From Candidatus Micrarchaeum acidiphilum ARMAN-2 (GTDB taxonomy: Archaea; Micrarchaeota; Micrarchaeia; Micrarchaeales; Micrarchaeaceae), in NCBI GenBank assembly GCA_009387755.1, contig GG697240.1:64001-128000 (forward strand): 64,000 nucleotides of DNA, in the 5' to 3' direction. Below are positions 27,263 through 35,490 of this stretch, piece by piece (within the stretch, counting starts at the first letter, position 1; each line of letters starts with the position of its first letter). The notes under the pieces were generated by a model that did no database searches, had not been told where the DNA came from, and worked only from the letters and a program-made list of their open reading frames with translations. The position numbers were made by a program, and so were the translations under genes.

Positions 27263-27334
27263 TGGGCCCGCGGAGAATCGAACTCCGTGTCTTCACGTTG
27301 TCAACGTGACGTCTTACCAATCGACTACGAGCCC
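27263..27334 (-). tRNA. tRNA-Val (GAC)
   Basis: On the minus strand: 7-bp acceptor (GGGCTCG with CGGGCCC, one G-U), a D-arm, anticodon stem TCACG/CGTGA with loop TTGACAA (anticodon GAC), and T-arm CGGAG-TTCGATT-CTCCG with discriminator A. No intron; CCA is not encoded in full. Its first ten bases overlap the 3' end of the RNase Z gene, whose TAG stop forms tRNA positions 8-10. Confidence 0.93.
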
Positions 27335-28227
27335 CTGTCTATTTCGTACTCCTTTCCGTCCTCTGCGACCTCGACGTTCCTAAAGACCTTGGCGGCCTCG
27401 GACCGTATCTGCGAAGCGTTCCGGTACCTTGCACTTATGTGTGTAAGCACCAGTTTTTTTACTTTTGCATTTTTAGCGACCTGCGCAGCCTCTGCGGCAG
27501 TCGAGTGCTTCCTTTCCCTGGCGAGCCTTTCCAGATCTGCGCAGTAGGTCGCCTCGTGAACCAGCAGCTCTGCGTTCCTTGCCGCTATTACCGTACTTGC
27601 AGCTGGCCTTGTGTCTGACGCGTAGGTGAATTTCTTTTCCTTTTCAGGATAGGTTATTTCTGATAACTTTATTAGCTTGCCATCTATTTTAATTTTTCCC
27701 TTTTTCTGTATTTCGCTGAACTTCTTGCCTTTTATGCCAAGCGACTCTGCCTTGCTCTTTACAAAGTGCAGTTTTCCTTCCTCAACAAATGAATATCCGT
27801 ATGTAGGTATTGAATGCACAAGCTTGAATGCCCTGACCTCTATTCCTTCATCGCGATATACTACGCCGCTTTTGATCCCGATCACCTTTATCTCGTAGGT
27901 CATTATTGCCGAATCAAATTTCAGCAAGGACTCGGCCGCAGATTCATAGCCCCTCGGGACGAATATGCTCAGCGGCTCCGACCTCTTGTACAGCGACAGC
28001 GTTCTTACCAGACCTGCTATGCCTATGACGTGATCGCCGTGCATGTGGGTTATGAATATCGCCTTTACTCTTGATATGTTGAGGCCATACCTGAGCATCT
28101 GGCGCTGTGTGCCCTCCCCGCAGTCGAACAGGTATATTGTGCCCTCCCTGCTTACCGCTATCGAAGACAGGCTTCTATCTTTGGTCGGGGCCGAGCCCGA
28201 ACTTCCAAGTATTGTTATCCTAAACAT
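27325..28227 (-). CDS. rnz: Ribonuclease Z (tRNA 3' endonuclease)
   Basis: Metallo-beta-lactamase-fold endonuclease that trims tRNA 3' trailers. It begins FRITILGSSGSAPT, has the zinc motif THMHGDHVIG, and a C-terminal VLTHISARY. About 300 residues is typical of the short archaeal and bacterial form. Start set at ATG 28227 (MFRITILG); a codon at 28236 would abut the upstream stop. The last three codons and stop lie inside tRNA-Val on the same strand, so tRNA 5' maturation would cut the rnz coding sequence. Last protein gene of a long operon. Confidence 0.93.
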   Translation of the reverse strand: MFRITILGSSGSAPTKDRSLSSIAVSREGTIYLFDCGEGTQRQMLRYGLNISRVKAIFITHMHGDHVIGIAGLVRTLSLYKRSEPLSIFVPRGYESAAESLLKFDSAIMTYEIKVIGIKSGVVYRDEGIEVRAFKLVHSIPTYGYSFVEEGKLHFVKSKAESLGIKGKKFSEIQKKGKIKIDGKLIKLSEITYPEKEKKFTYASDTRPAASTVIAARNAELLVHEATYCADLERLARERKHSTAAEAAQVAKNAKVKKLVLTHISARYRNASQIRSEAAKVFRNVEVAEDGKEYEIDRGS

Positions 28228-28236
28228 GCGCCACAC

Positions 28237-29361
28237 TCATATGTCTATTGTTATCTTCTTGTCCTTAAGGTCTACTCCGATCACCTTTATGCCGGGGAAG
28301 CTGCTTTCTATGTCCTCCTTGGTAAATTTCTTCTTCTCCCTTGCGTAAGCTATTATCCTGTTTATCAAGTCCATGTTCTGGAATATCTTCTGGCCTGCGG
28401 CCTTGCTATATTCTATCTCCTTCTGCATTTCTAGGTAGGCTGCTTTCTGCTTTTCTATGCTCGCCCTAGTCTCTTCCGCGGCCCTGTTCGGCTGCTTTGC
28501 CGCAGATTCAGCCGTCTCAGAAGCAATGCTTGCATAGTATCTTTCCAGCATTTCCTGGACTGTGGCGAATTCCTGCATTTCCATACCTTCATATTTCATT
28601 ATTCCGCAGATTCCATAGTCCAGGTAAGCGCCGTCCTTGGAGTATATCCTTGGCTTGGGGTTCTCTGCGAATACGAGCAAATCTTTGATCTGCGCGGCTA
28701 TTCTGCCACATGCATCTTCGCCGACCGAGACGGCGGGCGCCTTTGGGTCTATGCCGCATCGCATGAGTGCATCCTCTATATAGACGGAGCCTATGTTGAA
28801 ATTTTTTGATATTGCAGATATTATGCTGGCATCCGGGACCTTTGCCATTTCGGCTATGTCATGCCCGGTTGGCGGGGCTGCCAGCGTGAACCGCGCATTT
28901 TTCGGCGGGGCGTATGTTGCACCTTTCTTTACCGCCCTGTCCTTGAATGTGTGCGGGGCGTACGCGAGCTCTATTGTGTAGGAGCCGTCGCAAAGTATTA
29001 TGTTTCCCCTCCCGAACATCTCGAATATTACAGATTTTGTTTCCTGGCCCTTGGAGCATTTAATCTCGATTATCCTGTCGGAGTTGAGCATGACCACAGA
29101 GTCCACCACAAATCCCGATATCCTTCTTCTTACCGCTATTGAAAAGTTAGTGGGTTTGTCAGCTATGGTTATCGTCTCGGTTCTGCCAATGTACCTGCAC
29201 AGCCATATGCCGAGGTTTACCTTCTCTCCTTTTGAGCTTGCCTTTATCCTGAACCTTGACTCATCCACCTGGTAGAACTTGTCTATGTGGAAGCCCTCTA
29301 GGAATCTCAGCTCTTTTGAAAGCGACGCAATTTCCAGGGTGGATACCTGCCTAGAAGCCAC
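28237..29361 (-). CDS. NFACT-family protein (RqcH/FbpA-like), short form
   Basis: Matches the NFACT-N domain: FLEGFHIDKFYQV, the IWLCRYIGRTET region, FSIAVRRRISG and FEMFGRGNIILCD. A helix-hairpin-helix-like part and a short coiled coil follow (about 280-340). At 374 residues it stops where full-length RqcH proteins, usually 550-700 residues, continue into the NFACT-R domain. RqcH binds obstructed large ribosomal subunits and recruits tRNA; a form without NFACT-R may have lost part of this or be complemented by a separate gene. Two bases separate it from GGGP synthase. Confidence 0.83.
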   Translation of the reverse strand: MASRQVSTLEIASLSKELRFLEGFHIDKFYQVDESRFRIKASSKGEKVNLGIWLCRYIGRTETITIADKPTNFSIAVRRRISGFVVDSVVMLNSDRIIEIKCSKGQETKSVIFEMFGRGNIILCDGSYTIELAYAPHTFKDRAVKKGATYAPPKNARFTLAAPPTGHDIAEMAKVPDASIISAISKNFNIGSVYIEDALMRCGIDPKAPAVSVGEDACGRIAAQIKDLLVFAENPKPRIYSKDGAYLDYGICGIMKYEGMEMQEFATVQEMLERYYASIASETAESAAKQPNRAAEETRASIEKQKAAYLEMQKEIEYSKAAGQKIFQNMDLINRIIAYAREKKKFTKEDIESSFPGIKVIGVDLKDKKITIDI

Positions 29362-29363
29362 GC

Positions 29364-30176
29364 CTACCCCTTTTTCTTCTTTTCAAGGCCTGCCGCAGCC
29401 TTCACCCTGGCGAACGCCCTTGCCTTCTTCGAAGCATTCCATGAATCCTGGAACGCAGTGCCGACTTGCACTATGTCTGCACCGCTTTTGTATATGTTCT
29501 TGAGCTGGTCTGTTGTAGTCACGCCGCCTGCCACTATGTATGGCACGTTTATAGTCATGCGAACCTGCCTGACCATCTCGAGCGGCACGGGTCCAGAATT
29601 CTGCAGCTTTGGATTTGATCCCGTATCTGTTATTATGAACCTGTTTCCGAGGAATTGTCCTGCGAGCGCCAGCGAGGCTGCGATGTGGGGCTTTTCCCTA
29701 GGTACGAAGTTCGCGTCGCCCACCCATCCTACCGTTCCGCCTGGATGCACAACTATGTAGCCGACCGGCAGAGGCTCTATGCCGAGTGATTTTATCAGCG
29801 GGGCAGACAGCATCTGCGCCTGCGTTATCCAGTACGGGTTCCTTGCGTTTAGCAGGGACATGAAATATATCGCGTCTGCGTGCCTTGTTATAGTGGCGAT
29901 GTTGCCTGGAAAGAGCACCACGGGCTTGTGCGTGGCCTCCTTTATGCCGAGCGTCACGTCATCGAGCAGCTCGCCCTGCGCGCCTATGCTGCCGCCTATG
30001 ACGATTATGTCTGCGCCGGACTCCATCACCATTTTGGCGGTCTTTATGGCGTCGCCCTTTGTCTTGTAGTCAACAGGGTCTATGACTGAGAATAGCAGCG
30101 CGCCGTTGTCCTCCAACATGTCGTGTATATAGCGTTCTATTGCGTTTTTTTCCTTCATTTGAATCAGCTTTAGCAT
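29364..30176 (-). CDS. Geranylgeranylglyceryl phosphate synthase
   Basis: TIM-barrel prenyltransferase that makes the first ether bond of archaeal membrane lipids from glycerol-1-phosphate and geranylgeranyl diphosphate. Landmarks: FSVIDPVDY, VIGGSIGAQ, PVVLFPGN, GYIVVHPGGTVGWVGDA, YIVAGGVTT and VQVGTAF. ATG 30176 is used; ATG 30158 (MKEKNAIERY) is also plausible. A Lys-rich tail ends the protein. In an operon with the epimerase and NFACT genes. Confidence 0.93.
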   Translation of the reverse strand: MLKLIQMKEKNAIERYIHDMLEDNGALLFSVIDPVDYKTKGDAIKTAKMVMESGADIIVIGGSIGAQGELLDDVTLGIKEATHKPVVLFPGNIATITRHADAIYFMSLLNARNPYWITQAQMLSAPLIKSLGIEPLPVGYIVVHPGGTVGWVGDANFVPREKPHIAASLALAGQFLGNRFIITDTGSNPKLQNSGPVPLEMVRQVRMTINVPYIVAGGVTTTDQLKNIYKSGADIVQVGTAFQDSWNASKKARAFARVKAAAGLEKKKKG

Positions 30177-30179
30177 AGA

Positions 30180-31199
30180 TTAAACTTTGCTCTCCCTATA
30201 CAGCTTTACCAGCCTTACGCCCTCAGTTTCAATCTTCTTGTTCGGCACGTAGCCAAGCTCTTTCCTTGCCTTATCTATGCTGACCACACGGTCGCTGGCC
30301 AGAAATTCGAGCTCGTCGTAGTTTATGTTTACCGCGTTTTTGGTAACCTTAGCCAGCAGGTACGGTATGTGGCGCTTTGGCGGTGGCACTCCAAGGGTAT
30401 TGGCAACCAGCTCGAAGAGCTGCCTGACTGTATAGTTTACTCCGTCGGTGACGTTGTATATCTGGTTGTAGCTTGAGGGATTGAGCATTGCAAGCATCAT
30501 GGCGTCGGTTGCGTCGTCCTCGTGCACAAGGGTAAGATGGTTAGAGCCGTTGCCTATGTATGCGGCCTTACCCTGCTCTATGAGCCTGAAAAGCTTGAAG
30601 AAAGAAGGGGTGTAATCCACCCCGTAAAGGGTGCCCATCCTCATTATGGTGTACTTTACGCCTTTGTTGACCTCGTTGAACACCTTTATAACCTGCTCGG
30701 CCATGTACTTGCTTTCCGAGTACGGGCTTGCCGGCTTTGTGGTGGACTCCTCCGTAAGTACCTCGCCCTTCCTTTTGTAGCCGTAGACGGTATTGCTGCC
30801 GCCGTATATGAAATGGACCGGCCTATCCGGGCCGTTGACGCTTATGTATGCATTGAGTATGTTTTCCGTCCCTTCCACGTTGACCTTTACCAGCCTGTCG
30901 AACGTGTTATTGGTGTTGTATCCGCCCCCTGCGAGGTGGAATATGTTGTCGACCTCTCTGCATGCCTCCTTCAGCACTGCTTCGTCGGAGCCGTTCTCCA
31001 GCGTTATGTCGCTCACGTATGGTATTGTGGTCTTGGGAAGGTTTTTCCAGTCGCTGTCTATGCCCGGGTGTTTTCTGATCACCGCGCGCACCTCGTGGCC
31101 CATTGCAAGCAGCTTGGGTATTATGTTGCGCCCTATGCCGCTGGTGGCCCCGACTACTAGGTCCCTGACCTTTTGGTTCTCGCTTTTGTTGCTAGGCAT
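30180..31199 (-). CDS. NAD-dependent epimerase/dehydratase (extended SDR)
   Basis: Extended SDR with the nucleotide loop VVGATSGIGRNI, IFHLAGGG, and the catalytic YSESKYMAEQ (YxxxK). The C-terminal region is of sugar-nucleotide epimerase type. It could act on UDP-sugars for surface glycans. It overlaps the ProDH-like gene by eight bases and precedes GGGP synthase by three bases. Confidence 0.85.
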   Translation of the reverse strand: MPSNKSENQKVRDLVVGATSGIGRNIIPKLLAMGHEVRAVIRKHPGIDSDWKNLPKTTIPYVSDITLENGSDEAVLKEACREVDNIFHLAGGGYNTNNTFDRLVKVNVEGTENILNAYISVNGPDRPVHFIYGGSNTVYGYKRKGEVLTEESTTKPASPYSESKYMAEQVIKVFNEVNKGVKYTIMRMGTLYGVDYTPSFFKLFRLIEQGKAAYIGNGSNHLTLVHEDDATDAMMLAMLNPSSYNQIYNVTDGVNYTVRQLFELVANTLGVPPPKRHIPYLLAKVTKNAVNINYDELEFLASDRVVSIDKARKELGYVPNKKIETEGVRLVKLYRESKV

Positions 31200-32091
31200 T
31201 TCCCATACCCTTGCTCTGCCTCGAAGCTAGCACCGCCTTGGCAATGTCCCTTATGTGACCTTCCGTAAACCTGTCCACTATGAACGGCACCCAGTCGCTG
31301 CCGTATGCAACGTATATGCTGGTGCTGGGCTTCATTTTCCTCAGTATGTTCATCCGTTTCTTGTTATAGCCCAAGGGCAACTCAAATATTAAATTCTTTC
31401 TATATTCGCTGCTGCAAGAAGCCAGTTTTATGAGAAGCCGCTCCTCGTTGCTGAACACAGCTAGGCTTTTCGCAGCAGGCATTATTTTGCCTATGGCATC
31501 CTTGTAGACTTCTATGTGATCGGCTTTCTGGTCCTTGGCACCTTTCACCTTTGGCGGCTCCCTGTGCCTTGCCCCTGCTGCTGAGAGACGCAGCGGATTT
31601 ATCTTAACATGGCAGTTTTTTATGTCGGCCAGCCGGGTTTTGTAGAGGTCCAACGCAGTATATACCGGAAGCTCTACTCCGACTCCATTGAGCTGCGAAG
31701 CGAACTCCAAAGTCTCGGCCTCTGGCACGGCTGACTCCGCCTCTATCCACAATTTTGCCTTCTCGTCCTTTGAAGCAAGTATGTCTTTTATGCCATCCTC
31801 TGCGGTCTTGGCGCTTATGTTGTAGCCTATCTGGCTGAGCCGCAGCGATATGTCTGAATCCACGCTCAGGCGCGACATCTCCTTGGATATCTGCACGTAT
31901 GTGTTTACGTTGTATTTCGCCTTTGCCTGGGTTTGAGGGGCTTCGCTCATGAAGGTAAGGGTTGCATGCAGGTTCTTCTCGTTCAACTGCTTTATCGTCT
32001 TTATCGCAGAGGCAGAAGTTGAGCCTGCTATGTGCTTCCTTACCAGCCTGAATATTATTTTTTTTACTATACCGTAGCTGTCTTCGGCCAA
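31192..32091 (-). CDS. Divergent proline dehydrogenase-like protein
   Basis: The order of motifs follows the ProDH/PutA TIM barrel: KHIAGSTSASAIKTIKQLNE near the start, then ISLRLSQIGYNIS, LWIEAES, INPLRLSAAGARHREP (where ProDH has RLVKGAYxEP), FELPLGYNKKRM and IYVAYGSDWVPFIVDR. The KGAY lysine is not conserved, so flavin or substrate handling may differ. Classical ProDH would oxidise proline to pyrroline-5-carboxylate with FAD. No P5C dehydrogenase is in the window, and the operon (lipid, sugar, RNA genes) does not suggest proline use. First gene of the long minus operon. Confidence 0.6.
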   Translation of the reverse strand: MAEDSYGIVKKIIFRLVRKHIAGSTSASAIKTIKQLNEKNLHATLTFMSEAPQTQAKAKYNVNTYVQISKEMSRLSVDSDISLRLSQIGYNISAKTAEDGIKDILASKDEKAKLWIEAESAVPEAETLEFASQLNGVGVELPVYTALDLYKTRLADIKNCHVKINPLRLSAAGARHREPPKVKGAKDQKADHIEVYKDAIGKIMPAAKSLAVFSNEERLLIKLASCSSEYRKNLIFELPLGYNKKRMNILRKMKPSTSIYVAYGSDWVPFIVDRFTEGHIRDIAKAVLASRQSKGMGNA

Positions 32092-32218
32092 GCGATCACT
32101 GGTATGCTCAAGAGAATGGATTTTCTAGTAATGCTTATTAAGATATCAGTTAAGATAATATGTAGTATTTCATAACTAAATATAAAAATGTGATATTTTG
32201 CAATGGGGTTGAGTTTTC
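32092..32218. promoter_or_regulatory. Divergent AT-rich promoter region
   Basis: 127 AT-rich bases between the ProDH-like operon (minus) and a small helical protein (plus). TATA-like AACTAAATATAAAAATG at about 32173-32189 fits the plus gene at 32219; AT-rich sequence near 32130-32150 may serve the minus operon. No other structure seen. Confidence 0.35.
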
Positions 32219-32614
32219 ATGACAATATCAGATGGTTTTAAGAAGCTTTCACTTGGCGAACTTTTCTCCAAGCTTCACGACTCGATAGTTTCGTTCGTCA
32301 AGGAGCTTGGCGAAACGATAGAGGCCAACAGGAGCATTTCCCAGGCGGACATACAGACTTTGAGGAACTTCATAAGGGACAGGCTCGAAAGGAAGGAAGA
32401 TACCGTGGAGAACGAGAAGCTTCTCAAGCTGCTCAACCTTTTTGCCACCGAAAAGGTAGTATTGGAGATACTCAAGGAGGATGCTGACGAATGGCTAGAG
32501 TTCCTTGAGGCGATAAGGGAATATGTGGACGAGGGCAAGATAGAGCTGAGCGACCGCGAAAGGAAGGAAATAGACAAGCTTACCAACGACATATCAAAGT
32601 ACCTGCGCAAGTAA
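32219..32614 (+). CDS. Small all-helical protein, unknown function
   Basis: 131 residues, highly charged (Glu, Lys, Asp), with heptad-like runs and no membrane span or Cys motif. Not recognised. ATG at 32219 after an AT-rich promoter. It is convergent with the coiled-coil protein at 32629, 14 bases away. Synonymous-type codon pattern and clean start suggest a real gene. Confidence 0.6.
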   Translation: MTISDGFKKLSLGELFSKLHDSIVSFVKELGETIEANRSISQADIQTLRNFIRDRLERKEDTVENEKLLKLLNLFATEKVVLEILKEDADEWLEFLEAIREYVDEGKIELSDRERKEIDKLTNDISKYLRK

Positions 32615-32628
32615 GCCTGTTTATGCGA

Positions 32629-34203
32629 TCAGATTGGCGGAGGCGGCGGCGCACGCTGCTGCTCCGAAGTTCCTGCTGGCTTGCTTTCGGCCTTGCTTGT
32701 ACCTTTCACGTACGCAAGAAGGGCGTATATTTCGTCCCATGTGACAGGGTTGGCGTCGATAAACTGCACCAGCATTGCTTCCCCGAAGTCTGAAAGCTGC
32801 TGGTTTGCAGCATCTATAAACTTCTTTTGCTCCTCACCCAGTATTGCGTAGTTCTCCGGAGAAGACGTGTACGCCAGCAGGGTCTTGCTGGCGAAGATGC
32901 GCATGGCTTCGTAATCCGAGTTCGGTATCTTGCTGAGCTCGTTGGGAGACGATATGCCTTTGTACTTCTTTAAAACAGAACCGAACCTCGTGCCATAATT
33001 TTGGTACCACGCAGTGTAAAGATCCTTGTACAGCTGATGGGCCTCTTCCATCGACAATGTAGAATTGCTCAGCTTTTCCAGGAGCTTTGGATTGGTAGCG
33101 TTTCCTAACCATGATGCATTGGTTGCTACGTAATCAGAGGTAAACTTTATCCATTCCGGATTCACCTTGACAGCCTGACCGGTGCTCTGCTTGCTCTGGC
33201 TGGATTGTCCTTGTGGGCTGGTGCCCTGCGAAGGCTGCTCCTTTTGCTGTTTTGATGTGGCGGACATGAGCTCGCTCGGATCCTTAAGTAGCTCCAGCCC
33301 CTTGCTCAGGGACTGCTTGTTTATAGCATTTATGACTTTTGCCAGAGCCTTGTCGAAAGAGTAGGTCATGGCCAGGTCGGTCACGTTCTTTAAAGCGTTT
33401 TCAACGTTCACGTTCTTTAGGTCCTCGCGTATGTCCGATAGCACTTCACTAGGCGACTTTACCATGGGCATTGCAGAACCTATCTTCGAAGCCATGCTCT
33501 GGAACAGCTTGCTGGAGGTCATTCTGCCAATCTTTTGCTCGTATTTGTATACGTCTTCAATAGTTTCTTGCAGAGTATATTGCAGTTTTTCGAGGTTCTC
33601 GGCCGCGCTTGCATCGAACTTGATAAACGAGCTGTCCAGTGTGGCTATGGCGTCTTCCGGGTTTTTAAGTATTACTTTGGAATATAGGTCTTTGAGTTTC
33701 TGCTCGGCAAGTGCCGTGGCCTTTTCTATCCCTATGCTTAAAATTCCTGAACTGTCAGAGCGCTCCGTAAACGCCTTCAGCGCCTCGGCAAGTGGAGTGA
33801 ACTCCTTAATGTAATTATTCGATGCGTTGAACGCATCAGCCATTTTCTTTGTCTTATCGTATTTTGACTTTGAAGCTTCTAGCGCCTTGGCTGCCCTTGC
33901 CTTTTCCTTTTCGCTCTTTGCAACTTCAAGCCTCTTCTCGTTTTCGCTTATCCGGTTCTTAAGCTTCAGGAGCCCCAATTCTCCTAGGGCCTTGGAAGCT
34001 TTTTCCGGAGAGCCGTAAAGGCCAGATATCTCCTTTACCCTGTTGTTCGCATCTTCAAGCCTCAAGTTTATTTCCTTTGAGAAATCTTTTATTGCGCTTA
34101 TCTGCTCAAGCGACTCGTTGAGTGCGCTCAGCGATGCAGATGCACGCTGCACATCGCTCTTTTCAGTTCCCTTAATATTCCTCTTCGCAGTCTTGCTAAC
34201 CAT
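32629..34203 (-). CDS. Long coiled-coil protein, unknown function
   Basis: About 524 residues. The N-terminal 250 are strongly coiled-coil (for example ENEKRLEVAKSEKEKARAAK). A Gln/Ser-rich linker lies near 330-350, then a globular-looking C-terminal part, ending in a proline run. No membrane span. ATG 34203 is chosen because GGTG lies five bases upstream. Not assignable to a family; the shape suggests a scaffold or structural role. Confidence 0.6.
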   Translation of the reverse strand: MVSKTAKRNIKGTEKSDVQRASASLSALNESLEQISAIKDFSKEINLRLEDANNRVKEISGLYGSPEKASKALGELGLLKLKNRISENEKRLEVAKSEKEKARAAKALEASKSKYDKTKKMADAFNASNNYIKEFTPLAEALKAFTERSDSSGILSIGIEKATALAEQKLKDLYSKVILKNPEDAIATLDSSFIKFDASAAENLEKLQYTLQETIEDVYKYEQKIGRMTSSKLFQSMASKIGSAMPMVKSPSEVLSDIREDLKNVNVENALKNVTDLAMTYSFDKALAKVINAINKQSLSKGLELLKDPSELMSATSKQQKEQPSQGTSPQGQSSQSKQSTGQAVKVNPEWIKFTSDYVATNASWLGNATNPKLLEKLSNSTLSMEEAHQLYKDLYTAWYQNYGTRFGSVLKKYKGISSPNELSKIPNSDYEAMRIFASKTLLAYTSSPENYAILGEEQKKFIDAANQQLSDFGEAMLVQFIDANPVTWDEIYALLAYVKGTSKAESKPAGTSEQQRAPPPPPI

Positions 34204-34305
34204 AGAAGCACCTTCATTCATTATTGCAGTGATTTAGATATTTATTAGTTGCTTGCCGCCCTGGCAGGCCCATTTTTTCAGTGCCTGCAGGGTTTCAATC
34301 CTGAG

Positions 34306-34986
34306 CTAGGCAATATTAGCTTTGTAGTACTTGCATCCGCCCTTGAGCGGGCATGGGCTGCACTCGGGCTTTGTCTTGCAGTAGTTTTTGCCTAGTTCGA
34401 CCAGCTGGGCATGCATGTCCTTGTATATGCTCACAGATTTCGGAAGCTCTGCATGGAAATGGGACTGCAGCTCGTCATACCCGATTTTTGGGTTGGTTCC
34501 ATAAAGCCTTGACATTATCCTTTTTGTGTATGCGTCAACTACAAAAATGCGCTTTCCAGCAGCGTATAGCAGTACGGAATCTGCGGTTTCAGGGCCTATG
34601 CCATCCATTGACAGTAGTTCCTTGCGAAGTGCCGCTTTGTCCTTGGAAAGGAATGCCTTGACGCTGCCGCTGCTTGAAATTATGTGCTTTGATACCGCCT
34701 TGAGCCTTTTTGCTTTTTGCCGGTAGAAGCCGCTTGACCTTATCAGCTTTTGGAGCCTTTCTTCAGGCATCGAGGCAATCTTTGCGGGGTCCAAGGCTCC
34801 GTGCGATTTGAGGTTCGTTATAGCCTTCTCGACGTTGCTCCAGGAAGTTTGCTGCGTAAGTATTGCGCCTGCGATTATTTCAAACTGCGTCTCTCCAGGC
34901 CACCAGCTTCTAAATCCGAAGTGCCGCAGCAGGATCTTGTAGAGCGCTGGGATGTCGTATCGCATTGAATCTGCTTTTGCTGGCAT
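34306..34986 (-). CDS. HhH-GPD DNA glycosylase, endonuclease III-related (COG2231 type)
   Basis: Base-excision repair glycosylase fold: ILTQQTSWSNVEKAI, helix-hairpin-helix MDGIGPETADSVLLYA, then FVVDAYTKRI with the catalytic Asp, and a C-terminal four-Cys Fe-S loop (C-x5-C-x2-C-x5-C). The HhH has Glu where endonuclease III has its catalytic Lys, so it should be a monofunctional glycosylase like the MagIII/3-methyladenine branch. ATG 34986 avoids overlap with the L11 gene upstream. Confidence 0.84.
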   Translation of the reverse strand: MPAKADSMRYDIPALYKILLRHFGFRSWWPGETQFEIIAGAILTQQTSWSNVEKAITNLKSHGALDPAKIASMPEERLQKLIRSSGFYRQKAKRLKAVSKHIISSSGSVKAFLSKDKAALRKELLSMDGIGPETADSVLLYAAGKRIFVVDAYTKRIMSRLYGTNPKIGYDELQSHFHAELPKSVSIYKDMHAQLVELGKNYCKTKPECSPCPLKGGCKYYKANIA

Positions 34987-35000
34987 GTATGTTTGCTTGT

Positions 35001-35468
35001 TCAGATCTTTATTTCTCCGGAGTTTATCTTTTTTATTATCTCCCTTGGATCCTCGTTCTCGCATTTTACACCCATGCTCTTGCACGTGCCAAGCACCTGC
35101 TTTGCCTTCTCTGCGAACGTGCCGCCGTATACCGCAGCTTCCTTTGACTTCGTTATCTTCTTGAGCTGCTCCAGGGTAAGGTTGCCTATTACCTCTTCCT
35201 TTGTCTTGGCCCCGGCTTGGGCGCCAAGCTCTTTGAGTATTAGGGCGCTAGTTGGCGGGGATCCCACTTCGACCTTGTAGGTCTTTGTAGAAGGATCCAC
35301 TATCACCTTGACAGGTATCTTTATGCCTGCGTATTGCGCAGTGTTTTTATTTATTTCGGCTATTATGGCGCCGATGTTCACTCCAAGCGGCCCCAGCGCC
35401 GGGCCGAAAGGCGGTCCTGCAGTTGCTTTGCCGCCTTCTATGAGTCCAGATATTGTAATGTTTGCCAT
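35001..35468 (-). CDS. rpl11: Ribosomal protein uL11
   Basis: Large-subunit stalk-base protein. It starts MANITISGLIEGGKATAGPP, continues GPLGVNIGAIIAEINK, and has the rRNA-binding C-terminal domain (QVLGTCKSMGVKCE). ATG 35468 is preceded by GTGATT, complementary to the 16S tail. It follows the Spt5 gene by 23 bases, an archaeal arrangement that couples transcription elongation and translation genes. L1 and L10 do not follow here. Confidence 0.96.
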   Translation of the reverse strand: MANITISGLIEGGKATAGPPFGPALGPLGVNIGAIIAEINKNTAQYAGIKIPVKVIVDPSTKTYKVEVGSPPTSALILKELGAQAGAKTKEEVIGNLTLEQLKKITKSKEAAVYGGTFAEKAKQVLGTCKSMGVKCENEDPREIIKKINSGEIKI

Positions 35469-35490
35469 GCTAATCACTTAGTGCCATTTT

